Shown here: piece by piece, positions 43,330-52,119 of the stretch
How positions within the stretch are numbered: position 1 is the stretch's first letter
How the letters are laid out: each line of letters starts with the position of its first letter
Source: Winogradskyella ouciana
Lineage (GTDB): Bacteria; Bacteroidota; Bacteroidia; Flavobacteriales; Flavobacteriaceae
NCBI RefSeq assembly: GCF_009709615.1
Contig: NZ_WJYA01000006.1
Location: 248,001-312,000 of the forward strand
DNA: 64,000 nucleotides
Reading direction: 5' to 3'
The notes under the pieces: model-generated
Told to the model about the DNA's origin: nothing
Seen by the model: the letters and a program-made list of their open reading frames with translations, nothing else
Databases searched by the model: none
Position numbers and translations under genes: made by a program

Positions 43330-43907
43330 TATTGTAATGTATTAAGATGGAAAATAAGTAATGCAATTGCTTTTCCTCTATGTCCTATTTTATTTTTAAG
43401 TTCTAGATCCATCTCGGCAAAGGTGTCTTGGTAGCTCTCTGGTCTAAAAACAGGGTCGTAGCCAAAGCCTTTGTCACCGTGTTTTTTGTTGGTGATTTCA
43501 CCTTTGCAAATGCCTGTAAAGGTTTCGAGTTTTCCGTTAAGGTGTAAGGCGATGACGGTTTTAAATTGGGCTTTTCGGGAGTCTTTGTTTTCTAACGCTG
43601 AGAGCAGTTTGTCCATGTTATCATCTGCATTGCGCTGCGGACCAGCATAACGTGCCGAAAACACACCAGGCTCACCATTTAGGGCTTCCACCTCTAAACC
43701 TGTATCATCTGCAAAGCAATCGAAGCCATAATTGGTTTTAACGTATTCCGCCTTTTGTATGGCATTGCCTTCTATGGTAGGTTGTGTTTCTGGGATATCT
43801 TCAATACAAAGGATATCTGCCAAGCTTAATAATTTGATATGTTTAGGTACTAAAGCCTGGACTTCCTTTAGCTTGTTTTGGTTATTGGTGGCGAAGACGA
43901 GTTGCAT
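43329..43907 (-). CDS. rdgB: Non-canonical purine NTP pyrophosphatase, RdgB/HAM1 family
   Basis: 192 aa. LVFATNNQNKLKEVQALVP at the N-terminus, the metal site DDTGLEVEALNGEPGVFSARYAG, and GDKGFGYDPVF plus GHRGKA near the end. It hydrolyses dITP/XTP to monophosphates to keep deaminated bases out of nucleic acids. Cytoplasmic. Translationally coupled to the esterase gene. Confidence 0.96.
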   Translation of the reverse strand: MQLVFATNNQNKLKEVQALVPKHIKLLSLADILCIEDIPETQPTIEGNAIQKAEYVKTNYGFDCFADDTGLEVEALNGEPGVFSARYAGPQRNADDNMDKLLSALENKDSRKAQFKTVIALHLNGKLETFTGICKGEITNKKHGDKGFGYDPVFRPESYQDTFAEMDLELKNKIGHRGKAIALLIFHLNTLQ

Positions 43908-44044
43908 GGATTAAGAATTTAACCCAAATATAAATTTATTTTATAGGAATTAAGTTTTTTATTTCAAAAGGACAGTGATAATGGTATACCATAATAAATC
44001 TGTCTTTCAGGTTTTCAGCCATTTATAATTTTAATGCTTTTTTA

Positions 44045-44056
44045 TGACAAATGTCA
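44045..44056 (+). promoter_or_regulatory. Candidate CRP/FNR-family box upstream of hpf
   Basis: TGACAAATGTCA has perfect TGACA/TGTCA arms with a 2-base centre. A degenerate -7 element (TATCTTAG, 44080-44087) would put the centre near -43 of the transcript start, a class II activator position. The rest of the 213-base gap (43908-44120) has no other clear signal except a 12-bp palindrome ATGGTATACCAT at 43981-43992. Confidence 0.45.
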
Positions 44057-44120
44057 GTGGTAAAAAGCCTTAAATTTTGTATCTTAGAGTTAGCTAATAT
44101 TAACTTAAAAAGTAAGAACT

Positions 44121-44420
44121 ATGACCGTAAATTTTCAGTATGTAAACACCGATGTAAGTGAAGCGTTATCTACGTACATCCAAGAAAGATTGGATAAATT
44201 AGCTAATAAATATGAGTTTCTAATATCCGCGCAAGTATATATAAAACACAATGATAAAAACCATGATGCTGGAAAAATCTGTAATATAGAATTGAGCTTA
44301 CCTGGCCCGAGACTGTTTGCCACCTCAAATGAGCACACCTATGAGTTGGCAGTTAATCAAACCATTAGCGATCTAAAAAGACAATTGGAAAAACGGAAAG
44401 AGATTTATAAAGTCTATTAA
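44121..44420 (+). CDS. hpf: Ribosome hibernation-promoting factor (short HPF/RaiA family)
   Basis: 99 aa: MTVNFQYVNTDVSEALSTYIQERLDKLANKYEF, then the IELSLPGPRLFATSNEHTYELAVNQTISDLKRQLEKRKEIYKVY end typical of short HPF/YfiA proteins. It binds the 30S decoding region in slow-growing cells to inactivate ribosomes. Monocistronic. Possible CRP/FNR control (see 44045-44056). Confidence 0.92.
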   Translation: MTVNFQYVNTDVSEALSTYIQERLDKLANKYEFLISAQVYIKHNDKNHDAGKICNIELSLPGPRLFATSNEHTYELAVNQTISDLKRQLEKRKEIYKVY

Positions 44421-44610
44421 GAAAAATGCTCAGAATAGAGTTTTGTTTAACGTTCTTTACGCTTAGGTTTATTAAATAGCCTAAAACAATATGTTTCATA
44501 TATAGTTGAAATACAGTAATTTATAATTTATTTTAACTCTGGTGAATTAAATGTTTTACTATTTTTTACTAAAGTTATATCTTTAATGATTAAACAAACG
44601 GTTTTTTTTA

Positions 44611-45642
44611 ATGACAAATGTAAATATCGTTGGGTCAGATATTGGTGAGATAACTAAGTCTTTATCGGCTTTTTCAGATGCAAGTCATTATTTTAATGAG
44701 AGTTATGTTAGTATGACTCTTAGCGCGACTTTTGGTAACGGTTCTATATCAATTGTTAGAATTTCTGATTCTATTTCTGCGATTACGTTTGATGTGGTTT
44801 TTAGTGAAGATCAAAGCATAAGTCTTCAGAACAAAACTTCTCATAATATTGACTTTATATATTGCCTGGAAGGTCATTTAAAGCAAAAATTCTTAAATAA
44901 CTCTAGATTAGAATGTATATCCTTTCGTCAGAATTCTATATTTGGCAGAACACCAAAGACGACAAATTTCATTACATTTTTAAGTGGTGTTCCTGTTAAA
45001 GCTTGTATTATAATTTTTGATAATACATATAGTATGAGGATTATTGATGAGGATAAAAACTTGGATTTAAGAACAGCTGCAGTTAAGGAATTATCAAATA
45101 ATTTTAAACAAGAAGATTTTAGATATTTAGGTCGAATCTGTTTTAAACCAGCGATTTATGCGAAAAAAATTATAGATAACAATAATCCGTCATCTTCAGA
45201 TTTATTGTTTATTGAAGCCGCTATTTTAAATATTATGGCATCGCAATGGGAGAGACACCAAGAGGATTCTAAGACTAACGGTATTGAAGCTCCCTTAAGA
45301 CCTTCAGAATTGGATAAAGTAGTAGCTTTAGAAAGTTTTATAAACTCAAATATAACAGAGAATCTATCAATTGATAGATTAGTGAAAATATCTGGTCTTA
45401 ACCCAGCTAAGTTGCAATTAGGATTTAATTATCTCTTTAATGCAACAATTTCTTCGTATGTCAGAGACAAACGCTTAGACAAAGCCGCACAGCTTATAAA
45501 AGAAACGGATTATAATGTTTCTGAGTTGGTATATAGTATTGGGTTCTCAAGCAGAAGCTATTTCAGTAAAATATTTAAACAAAAATTTGGAGTGCTGCCA
45601 TCGCAATGTGTGTCTAATCCTAGTTTATTAATGGCAGTTTAA
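44611..45642 (+). CDS. AraC-family transcriptional regulator
   Basis: 343 aa. The C-terminal about 100 residues form the double HTH (FINSNITENLSIDRLVKISGLNPAKLQLGFNYLFNATISSYVRDKRLDKAAQLIKETDYNVSELVYSIGFSSRSYFSKIFKQKFGVLPSQ). The N-terminal 200 residues hold a possible cupin-like strand set (HNIDFIYCLEGHLKQKF) for effector binding, of unknown ligand. A BLUF photoreceptor gene follows after 20 bases in the same orientation. Confidence 0.9.
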   Translation: MTNVNIVGSDIGEITKSLSAFSDASHYFNESYVSMTLSATFGNGSISIVRISDSISAITFDVVFSEDQSISLQNKTSHNIDFIYCLEGHLKQKFLNNSRLECISFRQNSIFGRTPKTTNFITFLSGVPVKACIIIFDNTYSMRIIDEDKNLDLRTAAVKELSNNFKQEDFRYLGRICFKPAIYAKKIIDNNNPSSSDLLFIEAAILNIMASQWERHQEDSKTNGIEAPLRPSELDKVVALESFINSNITENLSIDRLVKISGLNPAKLQLGFNYLFNATISSYVRDKRLDKAAQLIKETDYNVSELVYSIGFSSRSYFSKIFKQKFGVLPSQCVSNPSLLMAV

Positions 45643-45662
45643 AATTTAGTAGTTAAAAAAAA

Positions 45663-46103
45663 ATGTACTATTCCGTAATATACCAATCAAAATCCCAGTC
45701 TCATTTTGCGCCTATGGATATAGAGCTTATGCTTATGAAAGCCAAGCGTAAAAACAAAAGGCTTAAAATCACAGGATGTATTGTTTATGCTGATAATAAA
45801 TTTATTCAACTCATACAGGGACCAAAGGATGCTATTATAGATCTATATAAGGAGATAAAGGCAGATAAAAGACATTTTAAGGTTACAACTCTTTTAGAGC
45901 AATCAACTGAGCAAAAAATATGGAGTGATTGGTCTATGGCGATGCTAGACTTTTCTGGTAATGTTAAACAAGTTATGAATAGCAGAATACTGCTTGAGTC
46001 CTACTTGGAAAATGTTACTCCGAAAGAAAAGGAATCAGATTCATACAAAGTATTTAGAGCGAGCGTAAATGACTTATTGAATGCATCCGAACAACATGTT
46101 TGA
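45663..46103 (+). CDS. BLUF-domain blue-light sensor protein
   Basis: 146 aa. The first 95 residues are a BLUF domain: VIYQSKS (flavin-proximal Tyr), MKAKRKNKRLKITGCIVYADNKFIQLIQGPKDAI (conserved Asn and Gln), DKRHFKV (RH motif) and WSDWSMAML (Trp and Met near the flavin). These are the residues known to tune the FAD hydrogen-bond network. The remaining 50 residues are helical with no output domain, so it is a stand-alone sensor. It follows an AraC-family regulator gene. Confidence 0.9.
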   Translation: MYYSVIYQSKSQSHFAPMDIELMLMKAKRKNKRLKITGCIVYADNKFIQLIQGPKDAIIDLYKEIKADKRHFKVTTLLEQSTEQKIWSDWSMAMLDFSGNVKQVMNSRILLESYLENVTPKEKESDSYKVFRASVNDLLNASEQHV

Positions 46104-46112
46104 TTTTAGTTA

Positions 46113-46586
46113 CTAACGATGATGATAAGGTTCATTCCTTAAAATCGTAAAGCCTCTATACAACTGCTCTATAAAAAACAGCCGAACCATTTGATGGGAA
46201 AATGTCATTTTAGACAAACCTAACTTTCCGTTAGATCTGCTATAGACTTCATCAGAAAAGCCATAAGGGCCACCAATTACAAAGACTAGGGTTTTTATAC
46301 CAGAGTTCATGTGCTTTTGTAAATAGTTTGAGAAAGCCACCGAATCCATTTGCTTACCGTTTTCATCAAGTAGAATAAGTATGTCTGATTTCTCGGTTTT
46401 AGAAAGTATGAGTTCACCTTCCTTAACTTTCTGTTGAGCTTCAGACAAATGTTTAACCTTTTTTAGGTCTGGTATGATCTCAAACTCAAACCTAATATAA
46501 TGTCCAAGACGTTTTTTATAATCGTCAATAAGGGCTTGAAGATTTTTATTGTCGGTTTTGCCTATGGCTATGAGTTTTATGTTCAT
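46113..46586 (-). CDS. rlmH: 23S rRNA (pseudouridine(1915)-N3)-methyltransferase RlmH
   Basis: 157 aa. MNIKLIAIGKTDNKNLQALIDDYKKRLGHYIRFE start, LILLDENGKQMDSVAFSNYLQ, VFVIGGPYGFSDEVY and the C-terminal trefoil end SHQMVRLFFIEQLYRGFTILRNEPYHH, all typical of RlmH. It methylates pseudouridine 1915 in 23S rRNA. Its start codon lies 92 bases from divergent nadC. Confidence 0.96.
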   Translation of the reverse strand: MNIKLIAIGKTDNKNLQALIDDYKKRLGHYIRFEFEIIPDLKKVKHLSEAQQKVKEGELILSKTEKSDILILLDENGKQMDSVAFSNYLQKHMNSGIKTLVFVIGGPYGFSDEVYSRSNGKLGLSKMTFSHQMVRLFFIEQLYRGFTILRNEPYHHR

Positions 46587-46610
46587 GGTTTCAAAGTTAT
46601 GCTTTTTTGG

Positions 46611-46630
46611 AATTTGGTATTTAGTTTTTG
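46611..46630 (+). repeat. 20-bp exact repeat AATTTGGTATTTAGTTTTTG (copy 2)
   Basis: Identical to 31438-31457. Here it lies in the divergent gap between rlmH and nadC. Similar AATTTGGTATTT strings are frequent between genes in Flavobacteria (recalled). Confidence 0.7.
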
Positions 46631-46677
46631 AAGTTTTAACCTTTCAATTCCTATTTTTACAATAAATATTAGGTTTC

Positions 46678-47535
46678 ATGATTTCACAAGAACAATTCAA
46701 TAAAGAAATAGGATTAATCATAGCCAATGCCATCCGCGAAGATGTTGGTGATGGCGATCATAGCTCATTAGCTTGTATTCCTGCGTCAGCTCATGGAAAA
46801 GCTAAATTATTGGTTAAGGATAAAGGTATAATTGCTGGTGTTGAATTTGCAAAACATGTGTTTGCTTATGTAGATGCCGATATGAAAGTTGAAACCCTAA
46901 TAAAGGACGGAAGCAAAGTAAAGCATGGTGACATTGTATTTTATATTGAAGGAGCTTCACAGTCCATTCTCAAAGCGGAGCGCTTGGTGTTAAATGCCAT
47001 GCAACGTATGAGTGCTATTGCAACCAAAACAAGGCAGTTTGTCGATTTGCTCGAAGGTACAGGAACCAAGATTTTAGACACCAGAAAAACCACTCCAGGC
47101 ATTAGAGCGTTAGAAAAATGGGCTGTAAAAATCGGAGGTGGTGAAAATCACAGATTCGCGCTTTATGATATGATAATGTTAAAGGATAACCACATTGATT
47201 TTGCTGGTGGTGTTACAAAAGCAATAAACCTCACCAAGCAATATTTAAAAGACACCAATAGAGATTTAAAAATAATCGTAGAAGCTCGTAATCTTGAAGA
47301 AATAAAAGAGATTTTAGACTGTGGAGGTGTGTACAGAATTTTAATAGATAATTTTAATTACGAAAACACGCGCAAAGCAGTAAAGTTAATAGGTGACCAA
47401 TGTCTAACGGAATCTTCTGGTGGAATAAATGAACATACCCTTAGAAAATATGCCGAATGTGGTGTGGATTATATTTCATCAGGAGCATTAACGCATTCGG
47501 TGTATAATATGGATTTGAGCCTAAAGGCAGTATAA
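46678..47535 (+). CDS. nadC: Nicotinate-nucleotide diphosphorylase (carboxylating)
   Basis: 285 aa. REDVGDGDHSSLACIP start, the active-site stretch TRKTTPGIRALEKWAVKIGGGENHRFALYDMIMLKDNHI, and the barrel end SSGGINEHTLRKYAECGVDYISSGALTHS. It converts quinolinate and PRPP to nicotinate mononucleotide in de novo NAD synthesis. The yihY-like gene begins 1 base after its stop. Confidence 0.96.
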   Translation: MISQEQFNKEIGLIIANAIREDVGDGDHSSLACIPASAHGKAKLLVKDKGIIAGVEFAKHVFAYVDADMKVETLIKDGSKVKHGDIVFYIEGASQSILKAERLVLNAMQRMSAIATKTRQFVDLLEGTGTKILDTRKTTPGIRALEKWAVKIGGGENHRFALYDMIMLKDNHIDFAGGVTKAINLTKQYLKDTNRDLKIIVEARNLEEIKEILDCGGVYRILIDNFNYENTRKAVKLIGDQCLTESSGGINEHTLRKYAECGVDYISSGALTHSVYNMDLSLKAV

Positions 47536-47536
47536 T

Positions 47537-48496
47537 ATGACAAAACATATTGAAGATAAACTCGATAAAATTCCTGTTCTTAATCTAATCGCTCGTTTTT
47601 TTAAGCAGATAAGGTTGCCTGGTTTTGAAGGGTTATCTATTTACGATCTACTGGAGCTTTATGTGATGGGTATAATTAAAGGAGCACTCACCACAAGAGC
47701 CAGTGCTATTGCCTTTAGTTTTTTTACGGCAATTTTTCCGTTTTTATTGTTTGTAATCATTGTAATCCCAGAAATACCAATTGAAGGATTTGAAACCGAC
47801 TTTTTAGAGTTTCTTAATTCGTTCTTACCACCTCAAACTTCAGATTTCTTTTTCGGTTATATTTTTGAGGATATTCAAAACAACACCAGTGCAGAATTGA
47901 TTTCAACAGTATTTGTATTGTCCGTTTTTTTAATGGCAAATGGTGTTAATGCTGTTTTTTCTGGTTTTGAAAGCTCTTACCATAGGCAAGTTTATAGAAA
48001 TGTATTTAAGCAATATATGTTCGCACTTGGTATTGCACTCATTCTTGCATTTATTCTCATACTGTCGGTTGCCGTGTTTGGGTATGTTCAGATATATGTT
48101 ATCCTACCGCTCTACGAAAGCTTTGGTGGCAAAATTGGAGTGGACCCAAGTAAGGAATTGGGATGGATAGTATTTGCCAAATACTTGTTCTTTGTCATAG
48201 TTATATACTTTGCAACAGCAACACTGTATTATTTTGGAACAAAGGAAGGACGTCATTCCAGGTTTTTTTCCGTTGGTGCATTACTGACCACTCTACTGAT
48301 TATACTGACCTCATTTCTATTTGGATTGTACATAGAAAATTTTGGAAGGTATAATGAATTATATGGTTCAGTTGGAGCGCTATTGATACTACTGTTTTAT
48401 CTATGGTTAAACTCCAATATTCTACTTCTGGGATATGAGCTCAATGCATCTTTACAGTTTTTAAGAAAATACCCTAAAAAACATCATGATGAATAG
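47537..48496 (+). CDS. YihY/BrkB-family inner-membrane protein
   Basis: 319 aa with about six long membrane helices. YihY motifs: LTTRASAIAFSFFTAIFPFLLF, ANGVNAVFSGFESSY, AKYLFFVIVIYFATATLYYFGT and SVGALLILLFYLWLNSNILLLGYELNA. Function of the family is not established, once wrongly named RNase BN. Its end overlaps or abuts priA. Confidence 0.9.
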   Translation: MTKHIEDKLDKIPVLNLIARFFKQIRLPGFEGLSIYDLLELYVMGIIKGALTTRASAIAFSFFTAIFPFLLFVIIVIPEIPIEGFETDFLEFLNSFLPPQTSDFFFGYIFEDIQNNTSAELISTVFVLSVFLMANGVNAVFSGFESSYHRQVYRNVFKQYMFALGIALILAFILILSVAVFGYVQIYVILPLYESFGGKIGVDPSKELGWIVFAKYLFFVIVIYFATATLYYFGTKEGRHSRFFSVGALLTTLLIILTSFLFGLYIENFGRYNELYGSVGALLILLFYLWLNSNILLLGYELNASLQFLRKYPKKHHDE

Positions 48497-48497
48497 T

Positions 48498-50951
48498 ATG
48501 ACCTATTTCTTGGACGTCATACTACCTATTCCGCTTCAAAAAGCATTTACCTATCACATTACCGAGGCTGAAGCAGAATTTCTTACAATAGGAATGAGAG
48601 TCGCAGTTCCTTTTGGAAAGAGTAAGATTTACACGGCTTTAGTTTATAGTATTCATAATAATCCACCAGTAGCATACGAAGCAAAAACTATCCATCAGAT
48701 TTTAGATGAAAAACCAATTGTTACTGAAGTGCAATTAAAACATTGGGAATGGATTGCCAGCTATTATATGTGTAGTATAGGTGAAGTAATGCGTGCTGCA
48801 ATGCCCAACGCTTTTATATTAGAAAGTGAAACCATCATTTCTAAGAACGAAAAAAATGAAGTCAACGATTTAGAGCTAAAGGATGACGAGTTTTTAATCT
48901 ACGAAGCTCTGCAATATCAGTCTTCTTTAAAGATTCAGGATGTGGTTTCCATTTTAGATAAAAAACGTGTACTACCTGTTATTAATGGTTTGGTTGAAAA
49001 AGGTGTTCTCAATCTGCAAGAAGAACTTTATGAAAAGTATCAGCCTAAATTGGTTCGCTATGTAAAACTTCATGAACATTATAAATCCGAAAAACAACTT
49101 CAAGAATTATTGGATGCACTCAGTAGAGCACCAAAACAGCGTGAAGTAATTTTATCGCTATTCACTTTAGAGGCTTCTGAAAACAAACCCATACAAGTTT
49201 CAGAATTGGTAAAACGAAGCGGAGCGTCTTCAGCTACGGTAAAAGCACTCATTGATAAAGGGATTTTAGAGGAATACCACATCAAAACAGACCGTATTCA
49301 ATTTGAAGGTGAAGGTGATGCCGATTCTAAAATTTTAAATGAAGCACAAACTGAAGCTTTTAATCAAATAGAAATAGCCTTTAACACCAGATTTGTTGCG
49401 TTATTGCATGGAGTAACGTCATCTGGTAAAACAGAAATCTATGTTCAGCTTATTGAAAAGCAATTGGAGCTTGGAAAACAAGTCCTTTATTTGTTGCCAG
49501 AAATTGCATTGACAACCCAATTGGTACAACGTTTACAAGATTATTTTGGAGAAAAGGTCGCTGTGTTTCATAGTCGATATTCCGGTAACGAGCGTGTTGA
49601 GGTTTGGAATAATTTGCTCAATAATTCCGAAAAAGCACAGGTGGTCATAGGTGCGCGTTCTGCATTGCTATTGCCATTTTCTAATTTAGGTTTAATCATT
49701 GTTGACGAAGAGCACGAGCAGTCCTATAAACAATTCGACCCTGCACCGCGTTACCACGCAAGGGATGCAGCTGTAGTATTAGCGAATATGCATAACGCTA
49801 AAACACTTTTAGGTTCGGCTACACCAAGTTTGGAAAGCTATTTTAATGCCAGCCAAGGTAAGTATGGGCTAATAGAATTAAAAACACGATACAACAATGT
49901 ACTAATGCCAGATATTGAATTGGTGGATTTGGCAGATAAGTACAAACGTAAACGCATGAAAGGTCATTTTTCGGATCGACTGATTGAAGAAATGACTGAA
50001 ACCTTAGAGCAAGGCTTTCAGATTATATTATTTCAGAACCGAAGAGGGTTTTCTCCAATTGTTGAATGTACAACTTGCGGTAATTCGCCACAATGCCCTA
50101 ATTGTGATGTCAGTTTAACCTACCATCAGTATAGAGATCAGTTACGTTGTCATTATTGTGGTTATAATTCGGCAATGCTAAAGAGCTGTCAGGCTTGTGG
50201 AAATGCGACGTTAGATACCAAAGGATTCGGAACCGAGCAGATAGAAGAAGAGGTAAAGGTTTTATTCCCAGAAAAGAAAGTAGCTCGAATGGATTTAGAT
50301 ACCACAAGAGGTAAGTATGGTTTCGAGAAAATCATCAATAGTTTTGAGCAACGCGAAGTGGATATTTTAGTCGGTACGCAAATGCTCACTAAAGGATTAG
50401 ACTTTAGACATGTTAAGCTCGTTGGTATTATGAATGCTGACAACCTATTGAATTTTCCAGACTTTAGAGCGCATGAGCGTAGTTACCAATTAATGGCTCA
50501 GGTTTCGGGTAGGGCAGGGCGTACTGATATTAGAGGTAAGGTATTAATTCAGACGTATAATCCACACCATAATATTTTGCAGCAAGTTTCTACCAATGCA
50601 TACAAGGACATGTATGCTGAGCAGATGAATGATAGATATAACTATAAATATCCACCGATTTATAGGTTGATTAAAATAACCTTTAAACATAAAGACTACA
50701 ACAGAGTGAATTTAGCAGCAGATTGGTATGCAAAATCACTTCGACAGGTATTTAAAGCCAATGTCCTTGGGCCTGAATTTCCACCAATTTCCCGAATTAG
50801 AAACCTTTACAATAAAAATATACTTGTTAAGATTCCGCAAAAGCAATCGTTGGCCAAAACAAAAGAAGCTATTTTAAAGATTGATAATAGCTTTAATTCA
50901 GTTAAGGATTTTAGATCAGTGCGAGTGGTTTTGAATGTGGATAATTACTAG
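48498..50951 (+). CDS. priA: Primosomal protein N' (replication restart helicase PriA)
   Basis: About 817 aa from ATG 48498 (MTYFLDVILPIPLQKAFTY), the usual PriA start; two upstream ATGs (48486, 48489) lie inside the previous gene. N-terminal DNA-binding domain, then helicase motifs LLHGVTSSGKTEIYVQL, IIVDEEHEQSYKQ, LLGSATPSLES, and ILVGTQMLTKGLDF plus AQVSGRAGR. Eight cysteines form two zinc sites (CTTCGNSPQCPNC and CHYCG...CQACG, about 515-560). It restarts stalled replication forks. Confidence 0.96.
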   Translation: MTYFLDVILPIPLQKAFTYHITEAEAEFLTIGMRVAVPFGKSKIYTALVYSIHNNPPVAYEAKTIHQILDEKPIVTEVQLKHWEWIASYYMCSIGEVMRAAMPNAFILESETIISKNEKNEVNDLELKDDEFLIYEALQYQSSLKIQDVVSILDKKRVLPVINGLVEKGVLNLQEELYEKYQPKLVRYVKLHEHYKSEKQLQELLDALSRAPKQREVILSLFTLEASENKPIQVSELVKRSGASSATVKALIDKGILEEYHIKTDRIQFEGEGDADSKILNEAQTEAFNQIEIAFNTRFVALLHGVTSSGKTEIYVQLIEKQLELGKQVLYLLPEIALTTQLVQRLQDYFGEKVAVFHSRYSGNERVEVWNNLLNNSEKAQVVIGARSALLLPFSNLGLIIVDEEHEQSYKQFDPAPRYHARDAAVVLANMHNAKTLLGSATPSLESYFNASQGKYGLIELKTRYNNVLMPDIELVDLADKYKRKRMKGHFSDRLIEEMTETLEQGFQIILFQNRRGFSPIVECTTCGNSPQCPNCDVSLTYHQYRDQLRCHYCGYNSAMLKSCQACGNATLDTKGFGTEQIEEEVKVLFPEKKVARMDLDTTRGKYGFEKIINSFEQREVDILVGTQMLTKGLDFRHVKLVGIMNADNLLNFPDFRAHERSYQLMAQVSGRAGRTDIRGKVLIQTYNPHHNILQQVSTNAYKDMYAEQMNDRYNYKYPPIYRLIKITFKHKDYNRVNLAADWYAKSLRQVFKANVLGPEFPPISRIRNLYNKNILVKIPQKQSLAKTKEAILKIDNSFNSVKDFRSVRVVLNVDNY

Positions 50952-50953
50952 AA

Positions 50954-51035
50954 ACACCCCTAAAGTCCCCTCAAGGGGACAATTGTTCTAAAGTATCTTC
51001 TTTGGATTGTCTCCTTGAGGGGACTTAAGGGGTGT
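50954..51035. repeat. Inverted pair of CACCCCTAAAGTCCCCTCAAGG-type repeats
   Basis: Arms 50954-50981 and 51008-51035 (28 bases each) are inverted with few mismatches: ACACCCCTAAAGTCCCC on the left, GGGGACTTAAGGGGTGT on the right. Each arm also contains its own CCCCTC..GGGG palindrome. It lies 3 bases past the priA stop and may help terminate its transcript. Confidence 0.75.
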
Positions 51036-51108
51036 CTATCCCGAAGTGTCTTTTTACAGTGCAACAAAAAAATCCCATTAAAATGTAATAATTAAGTAGC
51101 AATTTGTC

Positions 51109-51129
51109 ATTCTGAACTTGTTTCAGAAT
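51109..51129. repeat. Interspersed palindrome, ATTCTGAA / TTCAGAAT type
   Basis: ATTCTGAA-CTTGT-TTCAGAAT, preceded by TTTGTC. It shares the sequence TGTCATTCTGAACT with the copy at 57971. Confidence 0.7.
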
Positions 51130-51154
51130 CTAAAATATAATTTTATTGAAGTAA

Positions 51155-51183
51155 AAAATCCCAGCATTTCTGATGGGATTTTC
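51155..51183 (-). terminator. Terminator of the LytTR regulator gene
   Basis: AAAAATCCCA...TGGGATTTT hairpin on the convergent side, about 42 bases after the regulator's stop. Its T-run is on the minus-strand transcript side. The gap 50952-51224 otherwise holds only the two repeats listed. Confidence 0.7.
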
Positions 51184-51224
51184 AATAAATTATAATGTAA
51201 TGCTTTAAATGATAAAATAATGGT

Positions 51225-51920
51225 TTACATATTATTCAAAGCATCAACCAATTGTGTCTTTTTATTTCGACTCAATGGAATTTCGTAAGCACCAACTTCA
51301 ACATTTTTACTGTTAAAACGGTCAATTTTATCTAAATTCACGATATAAGATTTGTGAATTCTTAAAAATTTCCCTTCTGGTAATTCCTTTTCAAAAGCTT
51401 TCATGGTAGATAATACCACTAAGCTATTTTCTTCTGTTACAACTTTTACATAATCGCCTAAGGCTTCAATCCACTTAATATCCTTAATATAAACTTTACG
51501 TTTTTTAAGGTTACTTTTCACAAAGATGTGTTCACCATCCGTTTCGTTGAAATCTAATTTCAACTTATGCTGCTCAATAGCTTTTTCTACGGCAGTATTA
51601 AAACGTTCTTTAGTGATTGGTTTTTGAAGATAGTCGGTAGCGTCGTAATTAAATGCTTTAAAAGCATATTCCGTTTTACCTGTAACAAAAATAATTTGGG
51701 GTTTGTTGTTGAGTACATCTAAGAGTTCAAAACCGTTTAATACAGGCATCTCTATATCTAAGAAGATAAGATCTACTTTGTGGGTATTAAGACCGTTTTT
51801 TGTTTCTAACGCACTGCTGTATTCTGCAATAAGGTTAAGCGAAGAATGATTCTCGATTAACTTTACTATAGAAAGACGTTGAATCGCAGAATCATCAACA
51901 ACTACACAGTTTAAAGTCAT
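51225..51920 (-). CDS. LytTR-family response regulator (orphan)
   Basis: 231 aa. Receiver domain (LNCVVVDDSAIQRLSIVKLIEN; phospho-Asp in VDLIFLDIEMPVLNGFELL; Lys in YLQKPITKERF), then a LytTR DNA-binding domain (about 130-228: HIFVKSNLKKRKVYIKDIKWIEALGDYVKVVT ... FLRIHKSYIVNLDKIDRF ... IPLSRNKKTQLVDAL). No histidine kinase gene is adjacent. Regulated genes are unknown. Confidence 0.93.
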   Translation of the reverse strand: MTLNCVVVDDSAIQRLSIVKLIENHSSLNLIAEYSSALETKNGLNTHKVDLIFLDIEMPVLNGFELLDVLNNKPQIIFVTGKTEYAFKAFNYDATDYLQKPITKERFNTAVEKAIEQHKLKLDFNETDGEHIFVKSNLKKRKVYIKDIKWIEALGDYVKVVTEENSLVVLSTMKAFEKELPEGKFLRIHKSYIVNLDKIDRFNSKNVEVGAYEIPLSRNKKTQLVDALNNM

Positions 51921-52057
51921 AACATTAATATTTTATTAGGTTAAGATATCGACAATAGTACGATAAATTCGGTTAAAAAACAAATTTTACCGACAAAGTG
52001 TAAAATTTAACACAATCTTTAGTAGTTGAATATTTTGAAATTTTACACTATAAATCG

Positions 52058-52088
52058 TTGGTAGAATAGTAATTAATGTGTATTTTTG
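52058..52088 (+). promoter_or_regulatory. Promoter of the rpsF-rpsR-rplI operon
   Basis: TTG 52058-52060, 20 bases, TATTTTTG 52081-52088; transcription would start near 52095, about 25 bases before the rpsF ATG. Confidence 0.75.
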
Positions 52089-52119
52089 CAGCCGTTTTAA
52101 CAACAAAAAACAAATATTT

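Noticed and set aside
43981..43992. Palindrome ATGGTATACCAT as an operator
   Set aside because: A single 12-bp palindrome in AT-rich intergenic DNA with no promoter element nearby; not enough support.
44463..44485. TTAGG...CCTAA hairpin as terminator of hpf
   Set aside because: Only a 5-bp stem with a 12-base loop and no T-run.
52078..52119. Upstream start for rpsF
   Set aside because: The extra codons cover the promoter -7 element; the ATG at 52120 matches all S6 proteins.
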